Of a DNA stretch of 64,000 bases, positions 23,953-35,900 are shown piece by piece. The position numbers and the translations under genes were made by a program. Source of the DNA: Arabidopsis thaliana (lineage: Eukaryota > Streptophyta > Magnoliopsida > Brassicales > Brassicaceae); NCBI RefSeq assembly GCF_000001735.4, contig NC_003070.9:29683971-29747970 (forward strand). Direction: 5' to 3'. Numbering within the stretch: position 1 is the stretch's first letter; each line of letters opens with the position of its first letter. Below the pieces are notes generated by a model. The model did not search any database, was not told the origin of the DNA, and saw nothing but the letters and a program-made list of their open reading frames with translations.

Positions 23953-26900
23953 CTAGTAATCATAATCGTCGTGGGCTCGATAAGACGATGAAAGATCATC
24001 TTTAAGCTTCATACTTGACCGTTGAACCATCCGTACAAGCGCCTCCACAACTTCTGACATCGGTGGTCGGAACTCCGGTTCCACCTGAACACATAATGCG
24101 ATAATGTCGGCGAATCTTGACAATGATTTTGGTGGGTAAAGTCCGTGCAGAGCTGGATCCGCTATATTCGACAATGCATCTATGTCGTGAAGTTGTGGTG
24201 TCGCCCACCGTACCAACGATCTCTCCGGCCTTGGCTTCTCTCTGTTTATATCACAAGCCAACAGAAAAACCAATTTTTCTTAAAGGAGAAAAAAAAGTAC
24301 ATGTATTTAACACGGAATCGATAGCTCAACCTAATTGTTAACCCTATTGCTATAAAATGGAACTGACCCGTCAAATGGAACTCGACCGGTGAGAAGCTCT
24401 AACATGACGACGCCAAAGCTGTAGACGTCACTCTTTGGTGTATAAGCAGAAGGGTCCCTGGCTTCTGGTGCATTGTATCCTTCTCCTAGATTTTGACTCG
24501 TTCTCTGTCACACCATATAATATATTAATTCTCATAACTAAATCCAAATTTCTACAAAATTAAAGAGAACTTAATGCTCACAAGGTAGAATTTTGAGAGG
24601 CCGTAATCTGAGAGACGAGGGTTGAGATCTGCGTCTAGCAAAATGTTAGAAGACTTGATATTCTTATGCATCACAGAAGGTGAACATGCCTCGTGCAGGT
24701 ACCTACACAAAATAAAAAATTATTATACAAAAGAATCTTTTTTTTTTTTTTATAGAGCGTTTGCGTTTGCATTATTTCCGATTTAAGAACATACTCAACG
24801 GCTCGAGCGGTTCCCAAGGCGATTCTGACTCTTGTGTTCCAAGTCAAGGGTTTACTGAAGCAATCTGACAAATGAAGGAACTCATGGAGTGAGCCATTCC
24901 TGAAGTATTCGTAGACTAACATGTTGTGACCTTGCTCTGAGCAATAGCCTACGAGCTCTGCTATATTTTGATGCCTAATCTTTGAGAGGCTCATTACAAT
25001 CGGCGTTATTCCTTCTGATTTACCCGAATCAAACAACGTTGAATCGATCTTCTTAACCGCCAAAGTCTGAGTGAGAAAGAAAATTGATAATATATTGTGA
25101 TTATTCTGTTACTTAATAAACACGTTAGGTAACTTACACGTCCGTCGGAATATTTGGCTCTGTAAACACGTCCGATTGAGCCTTCCCCTAGTAGATTTCC
25201 AGGTGAGAAATTGGCTGTTGCGCTTTGCAAATCAGAGAGCTCGAATTCCACAGCGGAACGAGTTGAAGTGGTTCGTTTTGCATTGAGCTTGTTCGCAAAT
25301 TCGGTATCAGTGAAAGACATCACACGCGACGAAACATAATGTTTTAGTCCCTTTGATCCTATCCTATGGATATTTTCATCACCCGAATCTCCAGATTTCC
25401 CATCTACCATAAATAAGCTCATCATTATCAGTTACTTGCCAAACAAGATAGGTTGAAATGTGTCGTATACCTTTGTAATCGTTGCCGAAATCAACACGAA
25501 GCTCTTGCGCAGATCCATGCGAGGTGAGAGATTTGAACTTTGGGGTGTGATGACTGTTATCTTCGTCGATGAAATGAGGTGAGAGAGATGATTTTTTCTT
25601 GGAAACGAGCGCAATTAAAACAATGATCAACACAAGAACGCCTAAACATGCTCCAGCGATCACCATTCCAGTTCCGGCGGTTATACCTCCTCCGTCTTTC
25701 GAACCCGAAGATTTTCGGCCATATTTAACACCCGGTGGTGGTGGTGGAGCAGTTTCAGTTGACCAGTCGTTACCTCCAGTCCTTTATTAAACGCAAAACA
25801 GAGAGAAAACAGGGGAAATCTTTTAATATCCTCTGTTTTTTTTTTCATGCTGAAACTGTTTCTGGTATTGCAAACGTTTCTCTTACAGTAAACTGTCTAT
25901 GTCCTTAAGCTCATTAGGTATCCATCCTTCAAACTGGTTGTCTTCGACGTTCCTGCAATCACATAATAAGCAAATGAATGTTTTGAGTTTTCGGAATTGT
26001 GTCGCAGCCTAAGTATGGTTTTTGCTGCTTACAAGTCATCGATGGCAAGGTTCCTGAGAACGTTTATGTCGCCTGTGAATCGATTATCCTGCAAGTGTCT
26101 TGCACAATAACAAGACAGTTTCCAATTTAGCCTTCGTAGAAAAATACTATAAAGTAATGATTTGTTTCTTATTCCTTACAGTTTTTTGAGGCTTGTGAGA
26201 TTAGCAAAACTCTGAGGTAATTTCCCAGAGAGTTTATTCAACGAAAAGTCCCTACATACATAAATTTGGGTGTGTAAGGTCTCAAATTTGATACTTCTTA
26301 CAAACATTTTCTGTTAAAAATGTACATAACTAAAGGAATTGTACCTACAGAGTTTCGAGTTTGGACAGTTTCTGAAACATATCTGGTAGTTCTCCATTGA
26401 GCTTGTTTTGTCCAAGATTACTGCATTTCACATATATAAATTAACAAGTGATCATAAACCATAATTCACAGCAAAGATATGCTTAATCAATTTCTTTGTT
26501 TTCACTCACATGCTTTGGAGATTTTTCATTTGAGATAACGAGTAGGGCACGTTTCCATCGAGTTCGTTTTCAGAAAAGTCTCTATATCAAATAGCAGATT
26601 ACAATTTGTTTCTTGCATAATAAGTAATTAAAAAAACAAACAAATGTATGAACTTACAGATTGGCAATGTTGGGTGGGAGTTGATAAGGTATGTTTCCTT
26701 TGAGATTGTTTTTGCTGAGATCACTGTACTATCACCATATTCAAAAACCAAAACTGTTATTTTCTGATTACTTGTTTAACTAATTTAAACGAGACTATTA
26801 AATGAGGATTCTCACAAAGTTGTGAGAGATTTGAGGTTGCTTAGTAGATAACCGCGAGATCCACCTAGCTCAAAGCCTGATAACTGTCTGCCAGAGAAAA

Positions 26901-27296
26901 AAAGAAAGAATATAAGATGACTTGTGGTACAAGTAAGTTTTTGAGACTATGGCTCGTAATTAAATTAGGGTAATGATTATATACAATTCAGTGACCGAAG
27001 AGCCTTTGCATTTGACGCCTTCCCAAGAATCTTCGCAGGGATCACCTCCGTTAGCTTTCCAACCTTTGAGTTTCGACGGCGAATTTAAGCTCGTGAACAT
27101 TACGTTCAACGCGGAGACTGTCAAAACTTGTCTGATTAATATCTTGATCGGTTAATTTGATTAATCTATCAAAACTGTTCGTTTAATAATTCAATCCGTA
27201 AATGTTTTTACCTTCTTGGTTATCGGTTTTTGCTTGAAGTAAAGTGACAGTAATAGCCAGAGAGACGATCACAAGGCGTACGAGCTTCTGCGTCAT
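23953..27296 (-). CDS. SRF5: Strubbelig-family LRR receptor-like kinase SRF5 (At1g78980)
   Basis: Plasma-membrane receptor-like protein of the STRUBBELIG family. Exons: 27212-27296, 26985-27117, 26816-26887, 26658-26723, 26510-26581, 26349-26420, 26180-26251, 26033-26098, 25887-25952, 25471-25781, 25138-25403, 24795-25066, 24582-24702, 24368-24504, 23953-24241. Sum 2100 nt, 699 residues. Order: signal peptide (1-24), about six LRRs, each on a 66-72-base exon, a proline run, a transmembrane segment ([20 protein letters not shown]), then a kinase domain with glycine loop GEGSIG and AVKK lysine. Odd: the catalytic loop reads HKNIKSSN instead of HRDxKxxN and DFG is DYG, so phosphotransfer is doubtful, as known for this family. 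Two decayed copies of exon 12-13 sequence lie between LUP2 and LUP1. Confidence 0.95.
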
Positions 27297-28433
27297 CTTG
27301 ATTTGCAAGAAAGATAGAAAATGGGTTTCCAAAGTTAGTGTTGTGCTTTTTGGTTTGCTTCACGGACAAGACGACGAGGGTTTGAGATAATGTGCCATTG
27401 TGATTGGATTTAGGGATAGAGACATTGTTGAGGTTTGGACAAGAATGACCATTCACGACCATTAACTTTTGCTGAACAATTGTTTACTAATTTTGATTTA
27501 TTTTAGATCTTTGAGGGAGAACGAAAGATGCGCAATGACGGTGAAAATGCGTGTGTTTAAAAAATTCAATTAACCAATTATTAAATATTTGTTTTGTTTT
27601 TTTGGAAATTGTGGAAGTATATAGATACTTGGGCTTAGCTGAGTGTTAGGCTAATATGTACTCTCATATATAAGCCCACACAAACCCTGTCACACGCTTA
27701 ATGCGCTTAATGTGAGCGATCCTAAAAATTCTTAAAAACTCGAAGCCTTTGGAATACACTTGATATGTTTCTGATTAATGCCTTAGTTTCTGTCTGATCA
27801 ATACTTTGGTTTATTAGATTATATTTTTTGAGAAATAAATTTATTAAATTTTTAGTTAATAAGTACATGAATATTTTCCGATAATAAATGCTATAAAGGA
27901 TATTTAGTTGGTTGACAAAATAAGGTTTTGAAAAAAGAAAAGAAAAAAAGAGAGAGACAAAAAAGGACATTTAGTTGTTAAGAATGACTTTGACTAAAAC
28001 CACATATTTCTAATCTTCCCCAACGACAACAAAATTTTTACACACAGTTTTTTACTTTACTACACAAATTCTTCCACGTTGACAAATAACAAGGCTACTT
28101 ATTACACACCCATTGAAGCTTTAACAGTAGTGGACTATACTATAGTATTTATATTTAACATTTACATGTACCTATACACATCTTATACTTATGTATAAAA
28201 TTATTTAAACTCTTTTATAAGATTATTTATATATATACAGTATTCTGAAATATGATTTTTTTAATAGAAATTACGTAAAAACGATGGAAATGTTTTTGTA
28301 TATGTTTATTTAGTTCCTTGGCGTATATTTTGTTCATAACGTATGTTAAAATTTATAAATGTTTGCAAAAAGGTATAATATATATAATCTGCACTTTTCA
28401 TGAACGTTTGGAAACGAATTGTTTATAGTGATT

Positions 28434-28484
28434 AAGTGATTAGTGACAAGACGAGAAAAGAAAAAAAAAAGTGATTAGTGACAA
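28434..28484. repeat. 16-base direct repeat
   Basis: AAGTGATTAGTGACAA occurs at 28434-28449 and 28469-28484, with period 35, separated by an A-rich spacer. Probably a small local duplication. Confidence 0.75.
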
Positions 28485-28675
28485 AAGGTCAAAAGCAGTA
28501 TACACGTGTATATAGAAACCACCAGTATATAGAAAGAAGCAATACTTATTTTAGTTAAAACATTAAATTTCTATTCGTAGAGGTGGGTCTAGGTTTAGTA
28601 GTTAAATCTGCTTAATATTTGTTTGGTAAAATACAACAACTAGGAAGATGAACAACCAAATTTTGGATAATTAAA

Positions 28676-28685
28676 CTATAAATAG
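28676..28685 (+). promoter_or_regulatory. Orphan TATA box
   Basis: CTATAAATAG is a textbook plant TATA box. About 130 bases downstream, TTTTGTAAGTATT (near 28818) resembles a splice donor. No protein-coding frame follows, so if it is used it would drive a non-coding or very short-ORF transcript toward the 3' end of the minus-strand acyltransferase. Confidence 0.3.
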
Positions 28686-28989
28686 CTATCAGTGTTATCA
28701 ATTACAGTCAGAGTAGTCTTGACTAAACCCTAAATGGTACAACCACACAAGAACCAAGCTCTAGTTAGCTAGTACCATCTATAGACTATAGTGATCAATA
28801 CTATACATCACAAACAACTTTTGTAAGTATTCAATTATTAATGCATATATCATAATTAATGTTTACATATATGATTTATTTCATAAATATTGGATATGAA
28901 CAGATTGTATATCACGCAGTTTTGTACGATAGGTAAATTGCAAGTAGCAAATAGAAGAATCTACAATAAACACTAATTGACGGATAAGT

Positions 28990-29044
28990 GACGAGTATTT
29001 TTTAATAAACTTGTGAAAGAAAGTTTTGATGGTCAATACTCGTC
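28990..29044. repeat. Inverted repeat (stem 10, loop 35)
   Basis: GACGAGTATT at 28990-28999 is matched by AATACTCGTC at 29035-29044. Could form a small hairpin; no known element was recognised. Confidence 0.5.
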
Positions 29045-29560
29045 AATATAATGGAGGTTGGTTTTATCTGCTTTGGCGGCTACACGAATTTTGGTAGTGC
29101 ACGCGATCGATCATTCCAATGACACCAAATGCGTGTAGTCGAGGTATCATGACAGTATTATATATAGTGTGAGAACGTGATTTCCATATAATTGATTCAT
29201 CATCCATAGAATAGTATTTTGTATTGTTGTTGTGTCATCATCTATATTGAATGTATATATGTTGTTGGCAAAAGAACCAAGAATTCCAGTATTAATAAAT
29301 GTATTATAGATTGAGCAACGTTAGTAAAGTAATCCAACAAACACATCAGAGAGATAAATTTGATTCAAATATTGACAGATATATAGTACATTGTACGGTT
29401 GCATAATCTTGTAACGAATACAAGAATTCAAATACGAAGTCCCAAGAGGCAAACATAATATCACATAAAATGGAAAACAAGGAAAAAAAAACCAGCCGGA
29501 GAAATTAAACACACGAATTATATACCCATAATTGAAAACTAAGAGATTAGGTTTTTTTTT

Positions 29561-30999
29561 TCAAATCTTGAGATAATCATTGTCAATAGGTTTAAGCACA
29601 TGAGAAGCCTCTTCCTCAATGAACCTCAACTGTCCTTTCGTAAGGTGCAAGTAAACCATCCAATCTCTGTCGTCCACTGAACTGGGCATCGGCATAACGT
29701 ATCCGGCGCTGCCTCCCCATGGGAAATGGTAAGATCCGAAAACCGGTGAGCCCCACCCGAAATCCACTTGGTTCACTGGAAAACTCCTTCCGGAAGAAAC
29801 CACAAACGCAGGTCCATCGTCGGATCCGACGCTGTAGATTCTTGAAACCGCAGGTGTTGGTCGGCAAGTCTCAACCCAATCGATCAAATTCAAGAAATGT
29901 TCTTTGGTCACTGATTTCTTCAAGAATCTGTGAACCTCTTCGGTCACCCAAGATAGTGGCTTGCTGATCAAGTCATCGATTCTCTGCCCACCAAATGGGA
30001 CTGAGAGAACGTTTCCGAAGTAAGTATTGTTTTCTTTCTCCATAAGTCTCCTCCTTCCATCCACAACGATCCCGAGTTTCGAGGTCTTGATCGGGACTGG
30101 ATCTTTTGCAGCGTGTTCTGCCACGAGTTTCCATAGAAACGCGCTGAATGATTCAAGTTTTGTCCTTTTACCGTTCTTCGAACTGCTGGCTAGAGTTTGG
30201 AGCTCTTGTAATGCGTTTGCTTTGATGTAATAGATACGGCTAGCAAGGAGATTTTCTGGATTGGTGGTTTCCTGTGGAGGGGGCAAGGACGTGACAGGCA
30301 TATAAATCTGGTCTATAGATGGATCCATGACCAATGGTCGTCGTGGGTTTAGCAAAGATCTTCGAAAAGATGGTACACAAGAGATTGGTACATCTGATCG
30401 TGAGATCTCGGCCCACGATAAGAGGAACATGTTCATGGAATACGCGTCCGCTACACGATGATCAAATGTGCAGCCTACAACTATGCTCCCACATTTCAGT
30501 TGAGTCACCTGTTCACAAAATTAAACAAAAACCTAGTTATATATATGTTGTTGTAGTGAACTATCGTTGAAACTGTTACCTGTATCGCTATGACTCCATG
30601 TTTCTTGATGGGGACTAGCTTGGCAATACTTTCATCAGGATCATACAGGTTAAGCTCTCGGAGCTCCACGTCAGCACCGGCTTCCACGAAATCTACGCCA
30701 CGGTTGTTGCAGAGGATCTCCGGTTCTCCGGTAGGATTGGTGACGAGCTCGCCGGCAAAGGCGTAGTAGGAGACGAGAGTCTCTGCCAAAGCAGTCTTGA
30801 GGGTTTCATAAGCCACTGTGTTGGTAAAGTGAAGTGGTTTCTTGTAGCAAAAGCAAACGTGAACGTTGAGAGGAGGAAGGAGGAGGTCGAGGTTCGAGAG
30901 TGGGAGCCAGTGGTCCTGGAGGGGAAGAGCCGCCGTGATGACTTGCTTCCTGGTGGTGGTCACGTGGAAGCCACGTGCTTGCTCCGCCGCTTCTCCCAT
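29561..30999 (-). CDS. BAHD (HxxxD) acyltransferase, At1g78990
   Basis: Member of the BAHD family, which transfers acyl groups from CoA thioesters to alcohol or amine acceptors in the cytosol. Two exons, 30580-30999 and 29561-30508, sum 1368 nt, 455 residues, a typical length; a single intron before the HxxxD exon is usual for the family. Seen: catalytic HRVAD (His157 to Asp161) and the structural DFGWG motif (near residue 390). Start is the first ATG, giving [13 protein letters not shown]. Acceptor and donor cannot be told from sequence. It lies about 6 kb from LUP1 with SRF5 in between, so acylation of a triterpene alcohol is conceivable but unproven; hydroxycinnamoyl transfer to another small molecule is equally possible. 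Confidence 0.92.
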
Positions 31000-31462
31000 T
31001 TGGTTGTTGTTTTCGGAGAGAATGAAGAATGTTGTGTGGTGTGGGTTGTTGGAAGATGCTGTCTAGAAGAGAATTTATAACAGAGCTTAGGAGTGAATTA
31101 GGTGAAACTTTCCAACATTTCGCTGATTTATTAATTTGAGGAAACAGAACAAGCTGGTTTACGATAATGCGTACGGCCCATTAGTTTTCCGTTGGGCCAT
31201 ATTACCACCCATTGGGCCTTGATTTTTCAACGAGATAATTAGAAATAACTGTAAGCCAACAACGTGTTTTGCCGCATGTCACGAAGAAACAAGACACAGT
31301 CACTTGGATTCCCTCAATCTGCCAAGCAATTCTCTGAAACCTGTGTATTCTTTATATTGAGACCAAATATCACCGTGTTTGAATCTTCTTTCCAAAAAAA
31401 CAGATTCTACAAAATTATTCTGAATCAGTTCCTTTTCCTTCTCCTCTGTTTCTTTTCATGTT
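31000..31462. other. Intergenic: BAHD promoter and At1g78995 3' flank
   Basis: A 463-base spacer. It contains the acyltransferase TATA box and, at about 31167-31220, two short GGCCCATT/GGGCCAT-like blocks (TGGGCC-type sites common near housekeeping promoters). No coding frame is seen. Confidence 0.45.
31072..31079 (-). promoter_or_regulatory. Candidate TATA box of the BAHD gene
   Basis: The minus strand reads TATAAATT about 75 bases upstream of the start codon at 30999, a suitable distance for a short leader. Confidence 0.45.
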
Positions 31463-32109
31463 TCAGGGACCATAGTCACCATCTCCGATCAAATTGCATA
31501 TATCCGAGCATTCCACTAAGCTACAATTACAAGTCACAGCTCCGATAATTAAGATCCATGCTAATAAAGAAAGCAACGAACCCTTTAATCTAGAAAGAAG
31601 GATACCAGTAATTACGGCTACGAAATCCTTGCTTGAATACCACTAATGGCCTTTCATTTACAAGAGATCAAAATATCAGTCATGAAGAATTCAGAGAGAT
31701 ATAAACAGAAACAGAGAGAGAGAGAGAGATACCTTCTGATATTGATCGGTCCTTCTCCGTCTCCGCTGCGAATGCAAGTGTTTACGCATTTGACTGTACA
31801 TTTCTCTGCGTTTTTGGATTTTGGTCGTTGGATCCTCTGTTTCTTACAGTCTTCCCCTGACAGCGTTTGCGGTACGTTAGATAACGTTTCTCCATCTTGC
31901 GGCGGCGGTGGAAGCTCTGCTGAAGCTACGGACACAGCAGCCATCATAACCGCCGCGGCTATAGCCCCGATCGTCGCCGTGGATATACGAACAGCCGCAG
32001 ATCGAGTCACCAAGCGACTCTGACACTGACACTGATGAGATTTACTACTACCTCTGTTGTATAACAATTTCGCGCGATAGAGAGATGACGAAGGACAGTG
32101 TATTATCAT
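31463..32109 (-). CDS. Small conserved plant protein, probably plastid-targeted (At1g78995)
   Basis: Function unknown. Three exons: 31733-32109, 31606-31650, 31463-31520; sum 480 nt, 159 residues. Splicing was deduced because only this joining continues the frame from INIRR into PLVVFKQGF and then into CLVECSDICNLIGDGDYGP, an ending I recall from plant homologues. The N-terminus is rich in Ser and Arg with few acidic residues, as in chloroplast transit peptides, followed by a hydrophobic Ala-rich segment (about residues 45-65) and PPPP. The C-terminal half holds six or so cysteines in CxxxC-like spacing (KCTVKCVNTC, YCLVECSDIC), suggesting disulphides or metal binding. A (GA)n run lies directly after the first donor site. 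Confidence 0.8.
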
Positions 32110-32962
32110 TACTCTTGCTGATTTTCTTGTGCAGTTTTCTCATCAGACTCTCTGTCTTGCTTAAGCTAAGTGGTTCTCGTTCTACACTCTATCCTTGTTT
32201 AGACACGTGTCCGTTTCTGGTGGCTTGGAATTTAGATACTTCTCAAACTCCACCAAACGCCCAGTTAGATACTTATCAGAATCTCCTGCTTACGTGGCAT
32301 TAAGATTCGTCTCTCTAAACCTTCTTCTCAATCACAGTAACACACTAACTGCAAATAAAACATGCACGTTTACAAATCTAATCAAAGAACTAAATTATTA
32401 TTGATTCAAAGTGTGAATACAAATTTCATCAATACAAATTACCAAAAAAAAAGAGTGGTAGAGAATCTAAAGACTCTCTATTCTCTCTTATCTTACTTTG
32501 CTTACACAAAAAAAAAACAAAAAAAAAAAAAAACACGTTAACGTACTGTATATGTTACACTCTTGCCATTCCCGAATCAGAAATGTCAATTTTACAAAAA
32601 TACAATAAATTACCAAAAATAGAAGTGGGCAAGTGTGTGTGTGCGCGTGTGTGTATGTATAGATAGAATCAGAAGATCAGCCAACCAAACCCCATCAAAC
32701 CTGAATCTCTCAACACTCTTGTCATCTGTGAAGAAGGCTGGCATTGCTCTCTTTCTTCTTCTTCTGGAAAGTGGCATCCTTGGTTTAAAGCTCGCATGTT
32801 AATCCCTGACCCGTGACTGTTAAATACCAATCTAAGCTAATTTCACAATCTGTCTCTCTCTAACTGGCTCTTCTTCTTCTTCTTCCAAAAGGTGTTACCT
32901 TCGAGAGAAGGATGAAAGTTTTTGCAACTTTGAATTGATCTTTCTAAATATACAAGTTTTTT
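32110..32962. other. Intergenic: At1g78995 promoter and HAC1 3' UTR
   Basis: 853 bases. Near 32505-32534 there is an A-rich run and at about 32632-32656 a GT-rich microsatellite. The right 200-300 bases, with CTTCTT-rich sequence, should be HAC1 3' UTR. No coding frame looks real. Confidence 0.5.
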
Positions 32963-35900
32963 TTAACCTGAGCCCCCAGCGACTTCTGCAGCTCTTTGTC
33001 TCATCATTTCCATTACAGCTGCTCTGCGCCGTGAATCTGATTGCTGCTGTAATCTTCTCAGATGCTCCTTTAGGTCCCTGAACAGAGAGACAGAGATGTT
33101 CACAATGATCATCAACACAAAATCAAATGGACCAAATATGTTTCACGTCTTAAATGTAAGGTTGATGTAATTTCATGAGGTTTGTTTACCTGCAACGAGG
33201 TACATGGCACTCTGATTCCTTGCAGGCCCGAGCATGGAGTTGCAGGAGATACCACATTTTTTTGCATAGAACACAACCTCCCGAAGCACGTACTTTGCAG
33301 TTGATACCATGTCGGAATAGCCCTTTCACTTTCCGGCAATTCGGATATTGACAATGTGCCGAACGACATTGTGATGCATGTACCAGAAGATCGAGCATTT
33401 TCCTAAGCTGCAAAACCAAAAGAAGAGAACAAAAAAAAAATGTTACTATTTGCATACAAATTTCAGGACCAAGAGAGAAGCACCATCAGTTTTAGAAAGG
33501 AACAGTATAGTGTATACCTGCAAGACTCGCAATTGCCTCGCTTCTTTGTTTTGAGCATTTTGATCAGCTAAAGATGGATGATTCGTCAACTTGTGAGGAT
33601 GATTAACTCCACCATCTCTACTGAAACAGGCATTGCACACATCGTAGTCTGGACATACTTCACAGCGCCAGCCTTGACCAGTTTCAATGTCAAGATGACA
33701 CGCATTGCAGGTCGTGACAAAGGCAGGAGCGGTTGGGTTATGTAGATGATAAAGGACCATCATGGACGAATGTTTTGCCCGCCTCAATGTATCATACTGA
33801 TAATGGTTCCCTTGACAAAGACTCAGAAATGCTTGTCTAGTGTCGAAAAACTCGCTTTCGAGTATTTCATCTTTGTCTCTTGTATCTGCAGGAATATCCA
33901 TAATCTCAACCTGCGATATCAATACCACCAATATTCACAAAACTGATCATAGACAAAGCTAAAGAACACTATCCTCAACAAGAAAATGCAACTCACTGGA
34001 TACAACGCATGCTTATCCTTAAAATTAACAGGATGCCTTTCCCTGTCTTCACGTCTCTGCTCAGCCTCGTAACACCTAAAAAGAAGAATGACATTTTAGA
34101 TTCAGAGGAACTTAATCAGTAACAAGGACACATAGCCCATCCAATAAATGTATCTCTCGGGACTTCTACATAATCTTATGTGCAATACAACAAAGAAGGG
34201 ATTATAAAATCAAAGAGCAAAAAGACCTCGAAAGAATTCTTACTTGTCACAAATCTGGAAGTGTTTGCACTGGCTGCAGACCCAACGATTACCAGATACC
34301 ATCAGTATGCAGCAATGAGTGCAAGAAGGCTGCAAGTGGACCATGATAAAGTCCTCCTTCATCGGGTGAATGGTCTCACCGAGCTGGGAATCGGTAAAAC
34401 AGGTGAATATGATTAACAAGAAAAACAAAACAAATGAGAAAAAAATATATACAAAAAGGAAGCAATATTCATAGAAAGAAAATATTACTCTATGCATTAG
34501 AAGCAGATCCTTGGAAGCATTCCCAGATAGATCAGTCTGACCAGAAGCTTTTAGAGCCCTTTTAGTAATGGTTTTCTTGAGCATTCCTTTCTTATTTCCC
34601 TTTCTTCCATCTTCTTCTTGACTCATTTGGTATATAAGATCCTCTGCTGCACCTGGCCAGTAGTCACCGTCAAAATACGGGAGCCTAGCTGCTGTAACCT
34701 TAGCTCTACATTCACCAGTTTGCATGAAAAAATGGTCATATAGATTGATAGTTTCTGCAACAATGCCCTCCTTTGAAGCTTTTCTCAACATTGCTAAGTA
34801 CCTGCGAATAACAACGTGGGCAGTTGGATGATGTAAATGACTTTTTCATATGAAAGTTTACGAAGTTCATCCCAAAAAGGTAAATGAACTGACCACTCTC
34901 GTAGTTTATCAGATTTTGGCGTCTTCTGAATTTCTGGATGACAATATAAGATATAATCCTCGCCCTTCAGCGGCGGACAAGCCCATATGTAGCAGCTCGT
35001 GAAACCACGCAACTTGCAGTATTCTAGGTAGCCGATCTATAAAAAGGATCAGATTATACTCTTAGATCCTCCATACAGTGTAGAAAGTAAAAAGCACAGA
35101 TATTGGTTAAACACCAAGGTTTCAGAAGACCAGGACTTACCAGAATTTCGTGGTAAACAAAAGTACGCAGAGCTTCTCCGTTATAAGATCTAACCTCGGG
35201 TCTGAAGTACTTGACAGAATCCAAATACGAGAGATAAACTCGGCGTTGATTGGGAAATGCGCATTCAGAACCGAATTCTTGGACGTACATCCCAAATAAG
35301 CATACTTCTACGCCTTCAATCTTTTGAAACAACAGAACTACCTGGAAAAATAAAATGGCATGGGAGTGAGAAGGATAATTGTACGAGAGGAACTCCAGAA
35401 AAATAACGCATATATGCAGTAAATACAGTAACAACAATACGCCTTGATCATTCTTACCTTGGACTTGTATGCAAATTCTGTTGGGTAACTATCCTCCCGA
35501 AAAATTTCAAGAAATCGAGGTTTGACTTCCAGCTTCTTGTCAACAGATGAAACAACTCTAATCACAAGGGACTCGGCAGTGGGAATCTGTTCGTATCAAG
35601 TCAAAGAAAAAACAAAGTCAGCTTCAATATACTGTTTCTAACAAAGAATCACTAGATCAAACAAATAGAAAAATAAAAATAAAGAGCTTGCAGATGTGAA
35701 AATAAATGAAAGAAATAAACGTTAACAAACTCCACCATTAAATTACCTCATCATAACTTTTTCCTTGAGCCCTGGCTCTCTCTGTTCTTTCCTGCTTCAG
35801 CCTCTTAAACAACCGCTGCTCTATATGGTCACTGAGAATTGTTCGCGGTAAGTCTTTAGCTCCAAGAACAGCACTCTGAGGTAAAGGCTTCCTCTTACTT

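Larger units (their letters stand above)
27297..29560. other. Intergenic: SRF5 promoter and acyltransferase 3' flank
   Basis: A 2.3 kb AT-rich region with no convincing coding frame. It contains a direct repeat (28434-28484), a canonical TATA box on the plus strand (28676-28685) not assigned to any gene, and a 10-base inverted repeat (28990-29044). The left part should hold the SRF5 promoter; the right end is the 3' UTR of the acyltransferase. Confidence 0.5.
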
